Below, in pieces: positions 14,972 through 23,579 of a DNA stretch of 36,486 nt. The number at the start of each line of letters is the position of its first letter. The stretch's first letter is position 1. The notes below the pieces were generated by a model, which ran no database searches, had not been told where the DNA came from, and saw only the letters and a program-made list of their open reading frames with translations. A program made the translations under genes and the position numbers. Source of the stretch: Nocardioidaceae bacterium (GTDB taxonomy: Bacteria; Actinomycetota; Actinomycetes; Propionibacteriales; Nocardioidaceae); assembly GCA_030447585.1 (NCBI GenBank), contig JAUJOO010000003.1:1-36486 (forward strand). The letters run 5' to 3'.

Positions 14972-16577
14972 TCAGCTGCCTTGGACCGGGGCGTTCGGGT
15001 GGTGCGGGACGGAACCGTAACGGGTGGCCGACATGTGCAGCGCTTCGCGTGCGTAGGCCTCCGCTCGCTCCCGGTCCGCCCGCACCAGACCGATCCGGGT
15101 CCGTCTTTCCAGGAGGTCGGCCACGTCGAGAGCCCCTTCGTGCGTGGCACCGAACAGCAGCTCAGCGCGGGTGACAGGGAGGCCGTCCACCACCGGCTCG
15201 AAGAGCTCGGCGTCGCAGAGCTGGCCACCCGCAACCGTGCGGGCTGTCGCCACCACGGCGCCTGCCTCGCTGCCGTAGCGGCGTACCAACCGCATCGGTA
15301 CGCCGCCCGAAGCGCGCGGCTCCGGTGGCGCGGCACCGACCAGGGGTAGCTTGGCGGTGCGACTCGGGCCGGCCACCAAGCGTCGCTGCCTGACCGCCGT
15401 GTCCACGGCGTCCTCGGCCATCCGACGGTAGGTCGTCAGCTTGCCGCCCACGACGGTGACCACTCCCTCCGGCCCGGTCACCACCATGTGCCTGCGCGAC
15501 AGGTCCGCGGTGCGGCCGTCGGCGTCGATCAGCGGTCGTAGACCGGCGAAGGCACCCACCACGTCGATGCGCCGGATCGGACGTTCGAAGACCGCGCCCA
15601 CCACGTCGAGGAGAGCGCCGATCTCGGACTCAGTCGGCTCCGGCACGTCCGGGATCGGGCCGTCAACCGGCTCGTCGGTGAGGCCGACATACACACGCCC
15701 ATCCGGCTGAGGGAGCACCAGCACGAAGCGATTCGGCTCGCCGGGAACCGGTGTCGCAACCGCAACCCTCAGACCAGGCACGGCCGAGTCGCGGAGCACG
15801 AGGTGGCTGCCGCGGGATGGGCGCAACTCCAGCTGAGAGACCAGTTGCCCCGCCCAGACACCGGTGGCGTTGACCACCGCGCGCGCCTTGACCTGCACGG
15901 TGCTCCCGCTCAGCTCGTCACGCACCACCGCGCCGTCCCCGGCCAGCTCCAGCGCCCTGACCCTCGGCAGCACTCGGGCGCCGTACGCCGCCGCCGTCCG
16001 GGCCAGCGCCACCACCAGCCGGGCGTCGTCCTCGAGCTGACCGTCCCCAGAACAGCAGACCACCGCGCAGGCGGTCACGGCGTAGCCCGGAGGCGACCGC
16101 CAGGCTCTCGGTCACGTTCAGCCGACGGGGGCCGGGCAGCGTCTTGCGCGGCGTGCGCGCGCAGGCCCGGAGCAGGTTGCCGGCGACGAAGCCGCCCCTC
16201 GAGAGCTGGGCCTGAGTCGCCGACACCATCGGAAGCAACGGCATCAGCATCGGCAGCGGACGAGCCAGGTGCGGCGCCGTCGTGCTCATCAGGATGCCCC
16301 GCTCGACCGCGCTCTCGTGAGCAAGTTGCAGCCGACCCTGGGCTAGGTAGCGCAGCCCGCCGTGGACCAGCTTCGAGCTCCACCGGGAGGTGCCGAACGC
16401 CACGTCATGCGCATCGACCGCAACCACGTCGAGCCCGCGTGATGCGGCGTCCAGAGCCACCCCGGCGCCGGTGACCCCGAGTCCCACGACGACAAGGTCC
16501 ACGACCCGACCGGCCGACACCTCGGCGATCTCGCGCTCCCGCCGGGCCGCGTTGAGTGCCGAGTCAGCCTTGCTCAT
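14972..16577 (-). CDS. glpD: glycerol-3-phosphate dehydrogenase/oxidase (frameshifted)
   Basis: This FAD-dependent GlpD oxidises glycerol 3-phosphate to dihydroxyacetone phosphate at the membrane. The N-terminal half shows V-V-G-L-G-V-T-G-A-G-V-A-L-D-A-A-S-R-G (FAD-binding), A-F-G-T-S-R-W-S-S-K-L-V-H-G-G-L-R-Y-L and L-L-M-P-L-L-P; the C-terminal half shows V-V-N-A-T-G-V-W-A-G, V-G-L-T-D-E-P, G-L-R-P-L and V-V-G-G-K-L-T-T-Y-R-R-M-A. The halves are in different frames. One extra G in the run at 16045-16048 explains it: without it the sequence reads F-W-D-G-Q-L-E-D-D-A-R-L and gives exactly 534 residues. The ATG overlaps the TGA of the TetR gene upstream. The gene is non-functional if the extra base is real. 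Confidence 0.8.
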
Positions 16578-17179
16578 GGCGCGAGATATCTCTGCAGCAC
16601 CAGGCGCAGCTCGTCGTCGAGGTCTTCGAGCCCTATCGCGGGCGACGCGGCTTGATCTTGGCGGTCCGTGGTCATCGTCTGCGCCGACAGAGTGAACCCG
16701 TACGCCACGAGCATGATCGCCCGGGCGAGCAGCACCGGGTCGCCGTCACGCAGCGCACCAGCACGTTGGCCAGCGGTGATCGCAGTGGCGAGCCGTTCCA
16801 GCATCGCCTGCTGGCTGCGGCCCCGGCGGTCAAGCAGGTAGGGCAACAGCAGCTCGGGGTCCACCTCGACGATCCTTCGGAACAGGTCGTTCGCGCGCAG
16901 CGCCGCCACCGTCCGGGCGACGCCGGCCGCCAGCTGCTCCAGCGAGCGGAAACTGTGGTCGAGTGTCGAATCGGCGGCTATCGTCGACCACTCACGCGTC
17001 ATCAGGTCTGCCAACAGCGTCTGCATGTCGGGCCACCGGCGGTACATGGTCATCCGGGACACCCCGGCCCGGCGGGCCACGTCGGTGAGAGTCGTCCGCT
17101 TCCACCCAACGGCGAGGATGCGGTCTCGGGCGGCGTCGAGCAGGGGGTCGTCACGCTGGTGGTCTTGACGAAGTGACAT
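16574..17179 (-). CDS. TetR family regulator of the GlpD/FAD-oxidase pair
   Basis: A 201-residue TetR protein. Its helix-turn-helix is R-T-T-L-T-D-V-A-R-R-A-G-V-S-R-M-T-M-Y-R-R-W (about residues 28-49), followed by a helical ligand domain. ATG 17179 is the likely start; GTG 17182 is in frame just before. It shares ATGA with glpD, so the two form one operon, and it is divergent from the FAD oxidase gene. A perfect palindrome covers its own start codon, the expected place for autorepression. The same trio (TetR, GlpD, alkyl-DHAP-synthase-like oxidase) is familiar in actinobacteria. Confidence 0.85.
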   Translation of the reverse strand: MSLRQDHQRDDPLLDAARDRILAVGWKRTTLTDVARRAGVSRMTMYRRWPDMQTLLADLMTREWSTIAADSTLDHSFRSLEQLAAGVARTVAALRANDLFRRIVEVDPELLLPYLLDRRGRSQQAMLERLATAITAGQRAGALRDGDPVLLARAIMLVAYGFTLSAQTMTTDRQDQAASPAIGLEDLDDELRLVLQRYLAP

Positions 17180-17189
17180 CACTTGTCAC
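17173..17189. promoter_or_regulatory. palindromic operator between TetR/glpD and FAD oxidase
   Basis: GTGACA-TCACT-TGTCAC is a perfect 6-bp inverted repeat with a 5-base centre. It overlaps the start of the TetR gene and lies 11 bases before the ATG of the divergent oxidase, so one bound dimer could control both transcripts. Assignment to the adjacent TetR rests on position and symmetry only. Confidence 0.65.
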
Positions 17190-17200
17190 ACTGTAACGGC

Positions 17201-18782
17201 ATGAGAAGAATGATGCACTGGGCGCGCTGGGGCGACCCGACCGAGGCCAGCGCCCTGTCTGCGGCGACGCTGGGGCTGGTCGGCGCCGCGTTCGGACCGG
17301 CCGAGCCCTGCGGAACGACCCAGCTAGCGGACGTCAGGGTGCCCGTGCCACGTGTCCAAGAGCCACTGCTGAGCGAACTGCGGGACCTGCTGGGGGACGA
17401 GCATGTCCTGACGGACCACGCGGCACGGGTGCGGCATACCCGGGGTAAGTCGACGACGGACCTGTTGAAGATGAGGGCCGGTGACGGCTGCGACGCGCCG
17501 GACGCGGTGGTGGCACCGGCAGATCACGACCAGGTCAGCGCCGTACTCGAGTGGTGCAGCCGGCAAAGGGTAGCCCTCGTTCCGTTCGGCGGTGGTACGT
17601 CGGTCGTCGACGGCCTTACCGCCCGCCGCGAGGACTACGCCGGAGTTCTCGCGCTCGACCTGTGCCGCCTGAACAGCCTCGTCCATGTCGACGTCGTCTC
17701 GGGCACCGCCACCCTGGAAGCGGGTCTGCTCGGCCCGGAGGCGGAGGCGCTGCTCAGCAGACATGGGTTGACGCTCGGTCACTTCCCCAGTCGTTCGAGT
17801 ACGCCAGCATCGGCGGGTTCGCCGCCACCCGCTCCAGCGGCCAAGCCTCAGCAGGCTACGGCAGGTTCGACGACCTCGTGGTCGCGGTAAAGGTGGCCAC
17901 CCCGATCGGCACCCTTGCGCTGGGCAGTGCCCCGGCAAGTGCTGCCGGCCCGGACCTGCGCCAGCTGGTCCTCGGCTCCGAGGGCGCGTTCGGCGTGATC
18001 ACCTCGGTCACCGTCCGGGTCCGCAAGCAGCCCGAGGTGAAGGTCTACGAGGCATGGGGCTTCTCGACCTTCCGCGCCGGAGCAGAGGCGCTGCGGCAAC
18101 TGGCGCAGAGCGGGACCACTCCGACGGTGCTTCGGCTGTCCGACGAGGCAGAGACCGCGGTCGACCTGTCGCAGCCCGACCTCGTGAGGGGCGGACCGGC
18201 CGGGGTTGCGTCCTGATGACCGGATACGAGGGTGGCGGGCGGGAGGTCAGGGCCACCCGGGACCGGTCGACGGCGCTGCTGACCGAGCTCGGAGGCGCGC
18301 CGCTAGGCGAGGCGCCCGGGTCTGCCTGGGCGGCAGGGCGGTTCCAGGCGCCGTACCTGCGCGACTCCCTGCTCGACGCCGGGGTGCTGGTCGAGACGCT
18401 GGAGACGGCCACCAGCTGGTCGAACCTGATGACCCTGTACGACGCCGTGCGCTCCGCCCTCACCGCAGCCCTCGGCGACCAGAGTCCGGCGATCCTGCTC
18501 TGTCACGTCTCGCACGTCTATCCCACGGGCGCCTCTCTCTACTTCACCGTCGCCACGAAGCAGCGCGAGAACCCTGTCCAGCAGTGGGCCACAGTCAAGG
18601 CGCAGGCTTGTGACGCCATCGCCGCCGCCGGCGGCACGATCACCCACCACCACGGCGTCGGCCGGGTCCACCGGCCCTGGCTCGAAGCCGAGATCGGGCC
18701 TGTGGGCGTGGAGATACTTCGCGCCCTCAAGCAGCGGCTCGACCCCGCCGGCGTACTGAACCCCGGGGTGTTGGTTCCATAA
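17201..18782 (+). CDS. FAD-binding oxidase, alkyl-DHAP synthase-like (two frameshifts)
   Basis: This is a member of the vanillyl-alcohol-oxidase/FAD_binding_4 family closest to alkyldihydroxyacetonephosphate synthase (AGPS). Motifs: H-W-A-R-W-G-D-P at the start, V-P-F-G-G-G-T-S-V-V-D-G-L (FAD pyrophosphate loop), F-E-Y-A-S-I-G-G-F-A-A-T-R-S-S-G-Q-A-S-A, G-S-E-G-A-F-G-V-I-T, and T-H-H-H-G-V-G-R-V-H-R near the end. Two bases are missing: one C in the CCCC run at 17785-17788 and one G in the GGGG run at 18202-18205. Restoring both gives 527 continuous residues. ATG 17201 is chosen by similarity (M-R-R-M-M-H-W). It is paired with GlpD, so glycerol-phosphate or ether-lipid-type metabolism is likely; the exact substrate is open. 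Confidence 0.75.
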
Positions 18783-18934
18783 TCGATGCGTTGGCGTCGT
18801 ACCGAACGTGTCCGAGAGACAGCCCAAGGAAGTTGCTTGGAGGCGGCTCCAGAGCAACAACAAACTGGGTTGGGTTGCCACCACCTGGGCACAGCACCAC
18901 AGTTCGCGAGGTGAGGGCGGGCCGCTATCCTCCG

Positions 18935-20264
18935 ATGATGATGAGATGGAAGCGTGGCCTCCCGGCCTTGTCGGTAGTAGGCATCGTCACCGTCTTGCTC
19001 TTCGGGATTGCGCCGGTTGTTCTTCCCACTACCGACGAGACGAGGCTTGCCGACGCACCTGTCCTCACCGAGCGCACCTCGGCTGTGCCGACGGCAACAC
19101 TGCCCGTACTGCCGAGGCCGGGCGACGTGGTCACGCTCTCACCTCGATCGCCAGGGCAGCCGCCCGCGCAGCCCTATCCTGACGGCGCGTCGGGCAGTAA
19201 GCCGGCAGACAAGCCAGACAAGGAGCGCTCCGAGGAGCCGTCACCGTCCACTTCGCCTCCACCGTCCGCTTCGCCTCCACCGTCCGCTTCGTCTCCGTCC
19301 GTTCGTCTCCACTCCGTCTCCACCGTCCGCTTCGTCTCCCGTCCCCGTCCGCTTCGTCTCCACCGCCGCTTCGTCGCCACCGTCCGCCACGTCGCCACCG
19401 CCGCCGTCGCCACCGCCCCCCACGTCGCCACCGCCGCCGTCGCCACCGCCCCCCACGTCGCCACCGCCCCCCGCGTCCCCACCGCCCCCTGCGCCGCCAT
19501 CTCGGTCGCTGGAGTTCACTCTCAGCTCCTTCAACGTTCTCGGCAGCAGCCACACCGCAGGCCGCCGGGCCAAGGCCGCTGGTGTGACGCGGATCCGCTG
19601 GGCCGCCAGCCTGCTTTCCCGCCACGGGGTCGACGTCGTGGGATTCCAGGAGTTTCAGCTGGACCAGGCCCGCGCGTTCCTGCGGATCAGGGGCGGCGCG
19701 TACGACGTCTATCCCGGCACCAGCATGGGCGGCAAGGGTGCGCAGAACTCGATTGCCTGGCGAACCGACATGTGGGAGAAGATGCACGCGTACACCGTCG
19801 CCATCCCCTACTTCAACGGCAACACGATGCCGATGCCCGTCGTACTGCTGCGCCATCGCGCCACGGGACAGCCGGCGTTTTTCACGAACTTTCACAACCC
19901 AGCGAGCACCCGCCGGCATCCGAACTCGGATGGAGCCCGCCGGCGTGCCCTCCTACGGGAGGTGGCGCTCGTCAACCGCCTGTGGCGTTCGACCGACCAC
20001 CCGGTGTTCTTGACCGGGGACCTGAACGAGAAGGCGGAGGCATTCTGCGCCTTGGTCGGCCGGACCCCGCTGATAGCGGCGAACGGTGGCAGCGCCAGCG
20101 GACGCTGCCGGCCCCCCCGTCCTATCAATATCGACTGGATCTTCGGCGCCGGCGGCGTCTCTTTCAGCAACTACCGGGCGGACCGCAGCCCGCTGGTCCG
20201 CAGGACCACCGACCACCCGATGATCGTCAGCCGTGTCCGGATCGGCGGCGTCACCGGACCGTGA
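18935..20264 (+). CDS. secreted endonuclease/exonuclease/phosphatase family protein (frameshifted linker)
   Basis: The protein has an N-terminal signal peptide or anchor (L-P-A-L-S-V-V-G-I-V-T-V-L-L-F-G after M-M-M-R-W-K-R), a charged then Pro/Ser/Thr-rich linker (roughly 19230-19500) and a C-terminal EEP domain. The domain shows F-N-V-L-G, V-V-G-F-Q-E-F (metal-binding Glu), F-F-T-N-F-H-N-P, F-L-T-G-D-L-N-E-K (Asp, Asn), I-D-W-I-F and T-T-D-H-P-M-I (Asp-His). The signal peptide and catalytic domain are in different frames; the switch lies in the repetitive C-rich linker, where indels are easiest. It probably acts as an extracellular nuclease or phosphodiesterase. The start among ATGs 18935, 18938 and 18941 is undecided. 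Confidence 0.7.
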
Positions 20265-20355
20265 GCGGGGGCGCCGCACCGTCACGCGGCATACTGGGTT
20301 CGACACTCGCCGCTGCGCCGGCCAGCCATAGCGACATGCCGGGAGAGGTAGCGCC

Positions 20356-20577
20356 TTGAATGTCCGCGAGGTCGCTGTCCGACCCGGGGGCATCCGTCTT
20401 GGGCAGTTCCTCAAGCTGGCCGATGCGGTTGACCAGGGCAGCGACGTCAAGCTCCTGCTGGAGTCGGGAGACGTGAGCGTCAACGGCGAGGTCGAGGTGC
20501 GGCGGGGGCGTCAGCTGGTCGCCGGGGACGACGTCAGCGTCTACGCGACCACGTACCGCGTGGCCGTCACCACCTGA
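20356..20577 (+). CDS. small S4-domain RNA-binding protein
   Basis: A 73-residue protein that is almost only an S4 domain: I-R-L-G-Q-F-L-K-L-A-D-A-V-D-Q-G-S-D-V-K then E-S-G-D-V-S-V-N-G-E-V-E-V-R-R-G-R-Q-L and G-D-D-V-S-V. This matches the YaaA/YbcJ-type stand-alone S4 proteins that bind structured RNA, probably rRNA or tRNA. The start is TTG 20356, with GGGAGAGG about seven bases upstream. It is convergent with the RNA ligase gene. Confidence 0.8.
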   Translation: MNVREVAVRPGGIRLGQFLKLADAVDQGSDVKLLLESGDVSVNGEVEVRRGRQLVAGDDVSVYATTYRVAVTT

Positions 20578-20586
20578 GTCACGAGC

Positions 20587-21066
20587 TCAAGGCCCGAGGG
20601 AGAAGAACTCCAGCGGCTCGTAGCGGGGTCCTCTGTCGCCTCGGCTCCGCAGATGTGACTCCACGACCGCAAGCTCGGTCGCTGTCCAGATCGGCCCCTG
20701 GTAGCCGTCGAGCTCTCCGACGACGGCGGTGAGGTCGCTGCGCTCGCGGGTGCGTGCGACGGTGACGTGTGGCTGCTGGTCGTATGCCGCCAGCCTTCGC
20801 CACCCGTCGAGGTCTCCCTGCAGGCCGACCCACAAGACCCGTGCGCCCACCGACTTCGGGAAGGCGCCAGCGCCGCTGAGCCCGAGCCGAAGAGGTCGCG
20901 ACCGCCTGGCTCGCCGCTCCCAGCGCAGCAGCTGCCGGTCACGCTCGTGCGGCCCACAGTCGCCGAGGAACTCCAGCGTCACATGCCAACGAGACGAGGG
21001 CACCCACCTCAGATCCTGACGTGCGGTGCGGAGCCCGTCGACCCACTCGTCGAGATGCTGCTCCAC
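20587..21066 (-). CDS. thpR: RNA 2',3'-cyclic phosphodiesterase / 2'-5' RNA ligase family
   Basis: The 2H-phosphoesterase fold is shown by both catalytic motifs: W-H-V-T-L-E-F-L-G and P-H-V-T-V-A-R-T-R. Family enzymes open 2',3'-cyclic phosphates or join RNA ends with 2'-5' bonds. The coordinates use GTG 21066, but the conserved first strand (R-L-F-T-A-L-L-L-P-P-E) is encoded in frame upstream at 21099-21067 and no ATG, GTG or TTG precedes it before the FKBP stop. A CTG at 21132 overlaps that stop as CTGA, where an ATGA would be expected, so the true start may be CTG or a mutated ATG. Confidence 0.75.
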   Translation of the reverse strand: MEQHLDEWVDGLRTARQDLRWVPSSRWHVTLEFLGDCGPHERDRQLLRWERRARRSRPLRLGLSGAGAFPKSVGARVLWVGLQGDLDGWRRLAAYDQQPHVTVARTRERSDLTAVVGELDGYQGPIWTATELAVVESHLRSRGDRGPRYEPLEFFSLGP

Positions 21067-21128
21067 CTCAGGCGGCAGCAGTAGTGCGGTGAACAGACGG
21101 GCCGAGGGACTCCGCCTCCCGGAGCGGT

Positions 21129-21503
21129 TCAGCGGACGTCGACGAGGTCCACGACGAAGATGAGCGTCTCGCCGGGGGAGATCGCGCTGCCCGCTCCCTG
21201 GTCGCCGTACCCGAGGTGCGGCGGTATCACGAGCTTGCGACGCCCGCCCACCTTCATGCCCTGGATTCCCTGGTCCCAGCCGGCGATCACCTGGCCCACC
21301 CCGAGCCGGAACGAGAGCGGCTGGCCCCGGTTGTACGACGCATCGAACTCCTCGCCGGTGGAGTGCGCCACGCCGACGTAGTGCGCCAGCACCGTTGCGC
21401 CGGCGGACGCTTCCTTGCCGTCGCCTGCCACCAGGTCGTCGATCTCGAGACCGGCCGGTGGCGGAGAGTCCGGGAAGTCGATCTCAGGTTTCTCCAGTGC
21501 CAT
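21129..21503 (-). CDS. FKBP-type peptidyl-prolyl cis-trans isomerase
   Basis: A 124-residue single-domain FKBP. It shows L-E-I-D-D-L-V-A-G-D-G, V-L-A-H-Y-V-G, F-D-A-S-Y, V-I-A-G-W-D-Q-G-I-Q-G-M-K-V-G-G-R-R-K-L-V-I-P-P and L-G-Y-G, followed by L-I-F-V-V-D-L-V, which are the usual prolyl-isomerase and FK506-binding pocket residues. ATG 21503 (M-A-L-E-K-P-E-I-D-F-P) matches actinobacterial homologues; an in-frame start six bases upstream is less likely. It has no signal peptide and is therefore cytoplasmic. The RNA ligase gene follows directly. Confidence 0.9.
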   Translation of the reverse strand: MALEKPEIDFPDSPPPAGLEIDDLVAGDGKEASAGATVLAHYVGVAHSTGEEFDASYNRGQPLSFRLGVGQVIAGWDQGIQGMKVGGRRKLVIPPHLGYGDQGAGSAISPGETLIFVVDLVDVR

Positions 21504-21665
21504 CCCCACACCCTAGTGCGTGTGTCGGAGATCTCTTCACCGTTGCCGTCGCGGCGTCGCACGGCCCAGACCCGGCGCCGGTTATTGGCTGGCCCGGTCC
21601 TGGGCGGCTGGTCGGGTGCTCGCCTGATCGACTCGGAGGTCCGAATGCTCGCGATCGCTGACCTG

Positions 21666-21854
21666 AACTAGGTAGGTGCATGCGTCGACCAAGACCGCCA
21701 GTGGTGCGCCGAGCGCGGTGACAAGACCGCCGGCAGCCACCGGACCGGATGTCTGGGCGACCGAGCTGCTCTGGGTCCAGGCGGGCGTTGCCTGCGAGCA
21801 GCTGGGACTGCGGGACCAGCTGTGGCAGGAACGACTGAGACGCTGCGTCATTCA
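21666..21854 (-). pseudogene. MFS transporter fragment
   Basis: About 63 codons of a major-facilitator permease remain: N-D-A-A-S-Q-S-F-L-P-Q-L-V-P, Q-L-L-A-G-N-A-R-L-D, then in a shifted frame Q-S-S-S-V-A-Q-T-S-G-P-V-A-A-G-G and L-V-T-A-L-G-A-P-L-A-V-L-V-D-A. This is the transmembrane 4-5 region of EntS-like exporters. The fragment starts exactly at the stop of the AraC gene and ends near 21666 without the remaining helices. It is a relic of a deletion whose left end defined the AraC terminus. The rest of 21510-21665 holds nothing recognisable. Confidence 0.6.
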
Positions 21855-22702
21855 GCAGCGTGCAGGGCCGCGAACTCCCCCGGGGTCATGGCCGTGACTC
21901 TCGAGAAGTCGCGGATGAAGTGCGGCTGGTCGGCGTACCCGAGCACCGCCGCAACCTCCCCGAGCGTCGCCGGATGATCGCGCAGACGTGCGGCTGCCTC
22001 TTGCAACCGTCGACGTTGGATGAGCCACTTCGGCGTGAGTCCGAGCCGACGATGGACGAGCCGCTGCAGCGCACGCTCGGACAGGTCGAACTCGTTACAG
22101 ACCTGTGCCACCCGGGTGACGTCGCTGCGGGTTTCCACGAACGCGACCAGTCGGTTGACGAGCACACCCTCGGGGTCTACGGGGAGAAACCGTCGCAGGG
22201 CGTCACCGTAGGCCTGCATCGCGGTCCTATGCGCCTCAGTGGAGCCGGGCGCGCGGGCCATCGCAGCGCGGACCCGGTCGACCAGTCGCTCACCGTCGGC
22301 ACCGAGGACGTCGGTCACGTCGGTGAACCTGTCGGTGTAGGCGGCGATGGGCGCCTTCGTGATGAGAAAACCGGCGGCTGGTGCGCACATCAGCCCGACG
22401 GCCCAGCCGTCACCTGTCAGCGTGGTCGTGGACAGACCCGACGTCACGCCGTAGAAGCGCGCGTAGTCCCCGGAGATGACGATCAGACACACGGGGTACT
22501 GCAGAACCTTCTGGGGTGCTTCCTGGCCGGGTGGTACCGACCAGATCGGGATCCAGAACCGCTGTAGCAGACCATCGAACTCAGCGCCCGGCTCGTACCG
22601 AAACATGACGTGCGACGCGTCGCGAGGGTCTTTGAGATGCGCGCGCTCGATCCTGTCCGAGGCAGTCGGCGCCGCATCCGTCGGGTCGGTGTCGGGTTTC
22701 AT
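21848..22702 (-). CDS. AraC family transcriptional regulator
   Basis: A 284-residue protein with an N-terminal sensor domain of the DUF6597 type (R-F-W-I-P-I-W-S-V-P, V-C-L-I-V-I-S-G-D-Y, a P-A-A-G-F segment) and a C-terminal AraC DNA-binding domain. The latter has two helix-turn-helices: V-A-Q-V-C-N-E-F-D-L-S-E-R-A-L-Q-R-L and L-G-E-V-A-A-V-L-G-Y-A-D-Q-P-H-F-I-R-D-F, ending in M-T-P-G-E-F. ATG 22702 is the start, with an AGGTATT stretch upstream. It is divergent from the TIGR03086 gene 37 bases away and may control it. Confidence 0.85.
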   Translation of the reverse strand: MKPDTDPTDAAPTASDRIERAHLKDPRDASHVMFRYEPGAEFDGLLQRFWIPIWSVPPGQEAPQKVLQYPVCLIVISGDYARFYGVTSGLSTTTLTGDGWAVGLMCAPAAGFLITKAPIAAYTDRFTDVTDVLGADGERLVDRVRAAMARAPGSTEAHRTAMQAYGDALRRFLPVDPEGVLVNRLVAFVETRSDVTRVAQVCNEFDLSERALQRLVHRRLGLTPKWLIQRRRLQEAAARLRDHPATLGEVAAVLGYADQPHFIRDFSRVTAMTPGEFAALHAAE

Positions 22703-22739
22703 CAATACCTAGGGTGCCGCACCCACGTACGTTCAGACC

Positions 22740-23288
22740 ATGAACAGCACAGCGACGCAGTATGAGACAGCCCACCGAGCCCTGACCGCCGTCCTCGATG
22801 CGGTGCCTGCCGGGGGCTGGACGAACCCGTCACCCTGTGACGGCTGGACGGCGCGCGACGTCCTCAGACACCTGATCGAGACGCAGCGCGAGTTCCTCAC
22901 CGGCCACGACATCGACCTTGGCGATGCACCCGACACCGACACCGATCCGGCCGGGGCATGGCGTGACCACGCGAAGCGCGTCACGGAAGCGATCTGCGAC
23001 GACGCCGTTCCCAGCATCGAGTACGACGGCCACTTCGGCCCGACCACCGTCGGTGGCACACTCGAGCAGTTCTACATCTGGGACATGCTCGTGCACCGTT
23101 GGGACATCGCCAGGTCGGTCGGTGCGCACGCCGCACTCTCCGACGCCGAGCTCGACCGGATCGAGTCCGGCGCCGACAGCTTCGGCGAGGCGCTCTACAT
23201 GGACGGCATCTGCCGACCAGGCGTCGAGGCAGCCCCGGACGCTGGTCGGCAGGGACGCGTGCTCGCCCGACTCGGGAGAAAGGCCTGA
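22740..23288 (+). CDS. TIGR03086 family metal-binding protein (DinB-like)
   Basis: A 182-residue four-helix DinB/maleylpyruvate-isomerase-like protein. Typical features are N-P-S-P-C-D-G-W-T-A-R-D-V-L-R-H-L-I near residue 30, the Cys and His being conserved, and the second metal-site helix L-V-H-R-W-D-I-A-R near 118. The family is common in actinobacteria and may use mycothiol or act on small electrophiles; the reaction is unassigned. ATG 22740 starts right after the short gap to the divergent AraC gene. A partner role with that regulator is inference. Confidence 0.8.
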   Translation: MNSTATQYETAHRALTAVLDAVPAGGWTNPSPCDGWTARDVLRHLIETQREFLTGHDIDLGDAPDTDTDPAGAWRDHAKRVTEAICDDAVPSIEYDGHFGPTTVGGTLEQFYIWDMLVHRWDIARSVGAHAALSDAELDRIESGADSFGEALYMDGICRPGVEAAPDAGRQGRVLARLGRKA

Positions 23289-23300
23289 CCGTTCAGAACG

Positions 23301-23501
23301 TCAGCTGTCCTCGCGGCCCTGCGGGCGCTCCACGGCCGCGTCCGCCCCGGGAAAGACGAGCGCCTCTTGCCCGTCGTCGCGACGTACGAGGTACGGCGGC
23401 GCCCCGTCCGGCCCCCGGACCTCGATGATCTCGGACGTCTGGTCGGCCGTACCGACAACCCGGCCGTGCACGTGCAGCCGGTCACCTACTTCTGCGCGCA
23501 T
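23301..23501 (-). CDS. DUF1918 protein
   Basis: A 66-residue protein with the DUF1918 layout: M-R-A-E-V-G-D-R-L-H-V-H-G-R-V-V-G, E-I-I-E-V-R-G-P-D-G-A-P-P-Y-L-V-R and a V-F-P-G end. It is an SH3-like small protein of unknown function, frequent in actinobacteria. ATG 23501 is chosen because GAGAGGAG lies just upstream; an ATG 15 bases earlier is in frame but lies within that ribosome site. It is followed upstream by the CBS gene on the same strand, as often seen for stress-type small proteins. Confidence 0.85.
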   Translation of the reverse strand: MRAEVGDRLHVHGRVVGTADQTSEIIEVRGPDGAPPYLVRRDDGQEALVFPGADAAVERPQGREDS

Positions 23502-23579
23502 GACAACTCCTCTCAAAATCGTTTCTTGCAGTCTCCCTTGCGTCCTTGCTCGACTGGCGCGGAAAGGTACACGTCGCAG

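Noticed and set aside
19240-19500. Short regular repeats considered as a CRISPR array
   Set aside because: They are 6- to 12-base codon repeats of a Pro/Ser linker, without unique spacers. No CRISPR array or cas gene is seen anywhere in the window.
19131-19919. Gly/Arg-rich 262-codon minus-strand frame with apparent repeats
   Set aside because: It is the complement of the Pro/Ser linker and EEP domain; the repeats come from the low-complexity linker DNA.
21860-22567. 235-codon plus-strand frame opposite the AraC gene
   Set aside because: It is a shadow frame; the AraC helix-turn-helices on the minus strand are clear.
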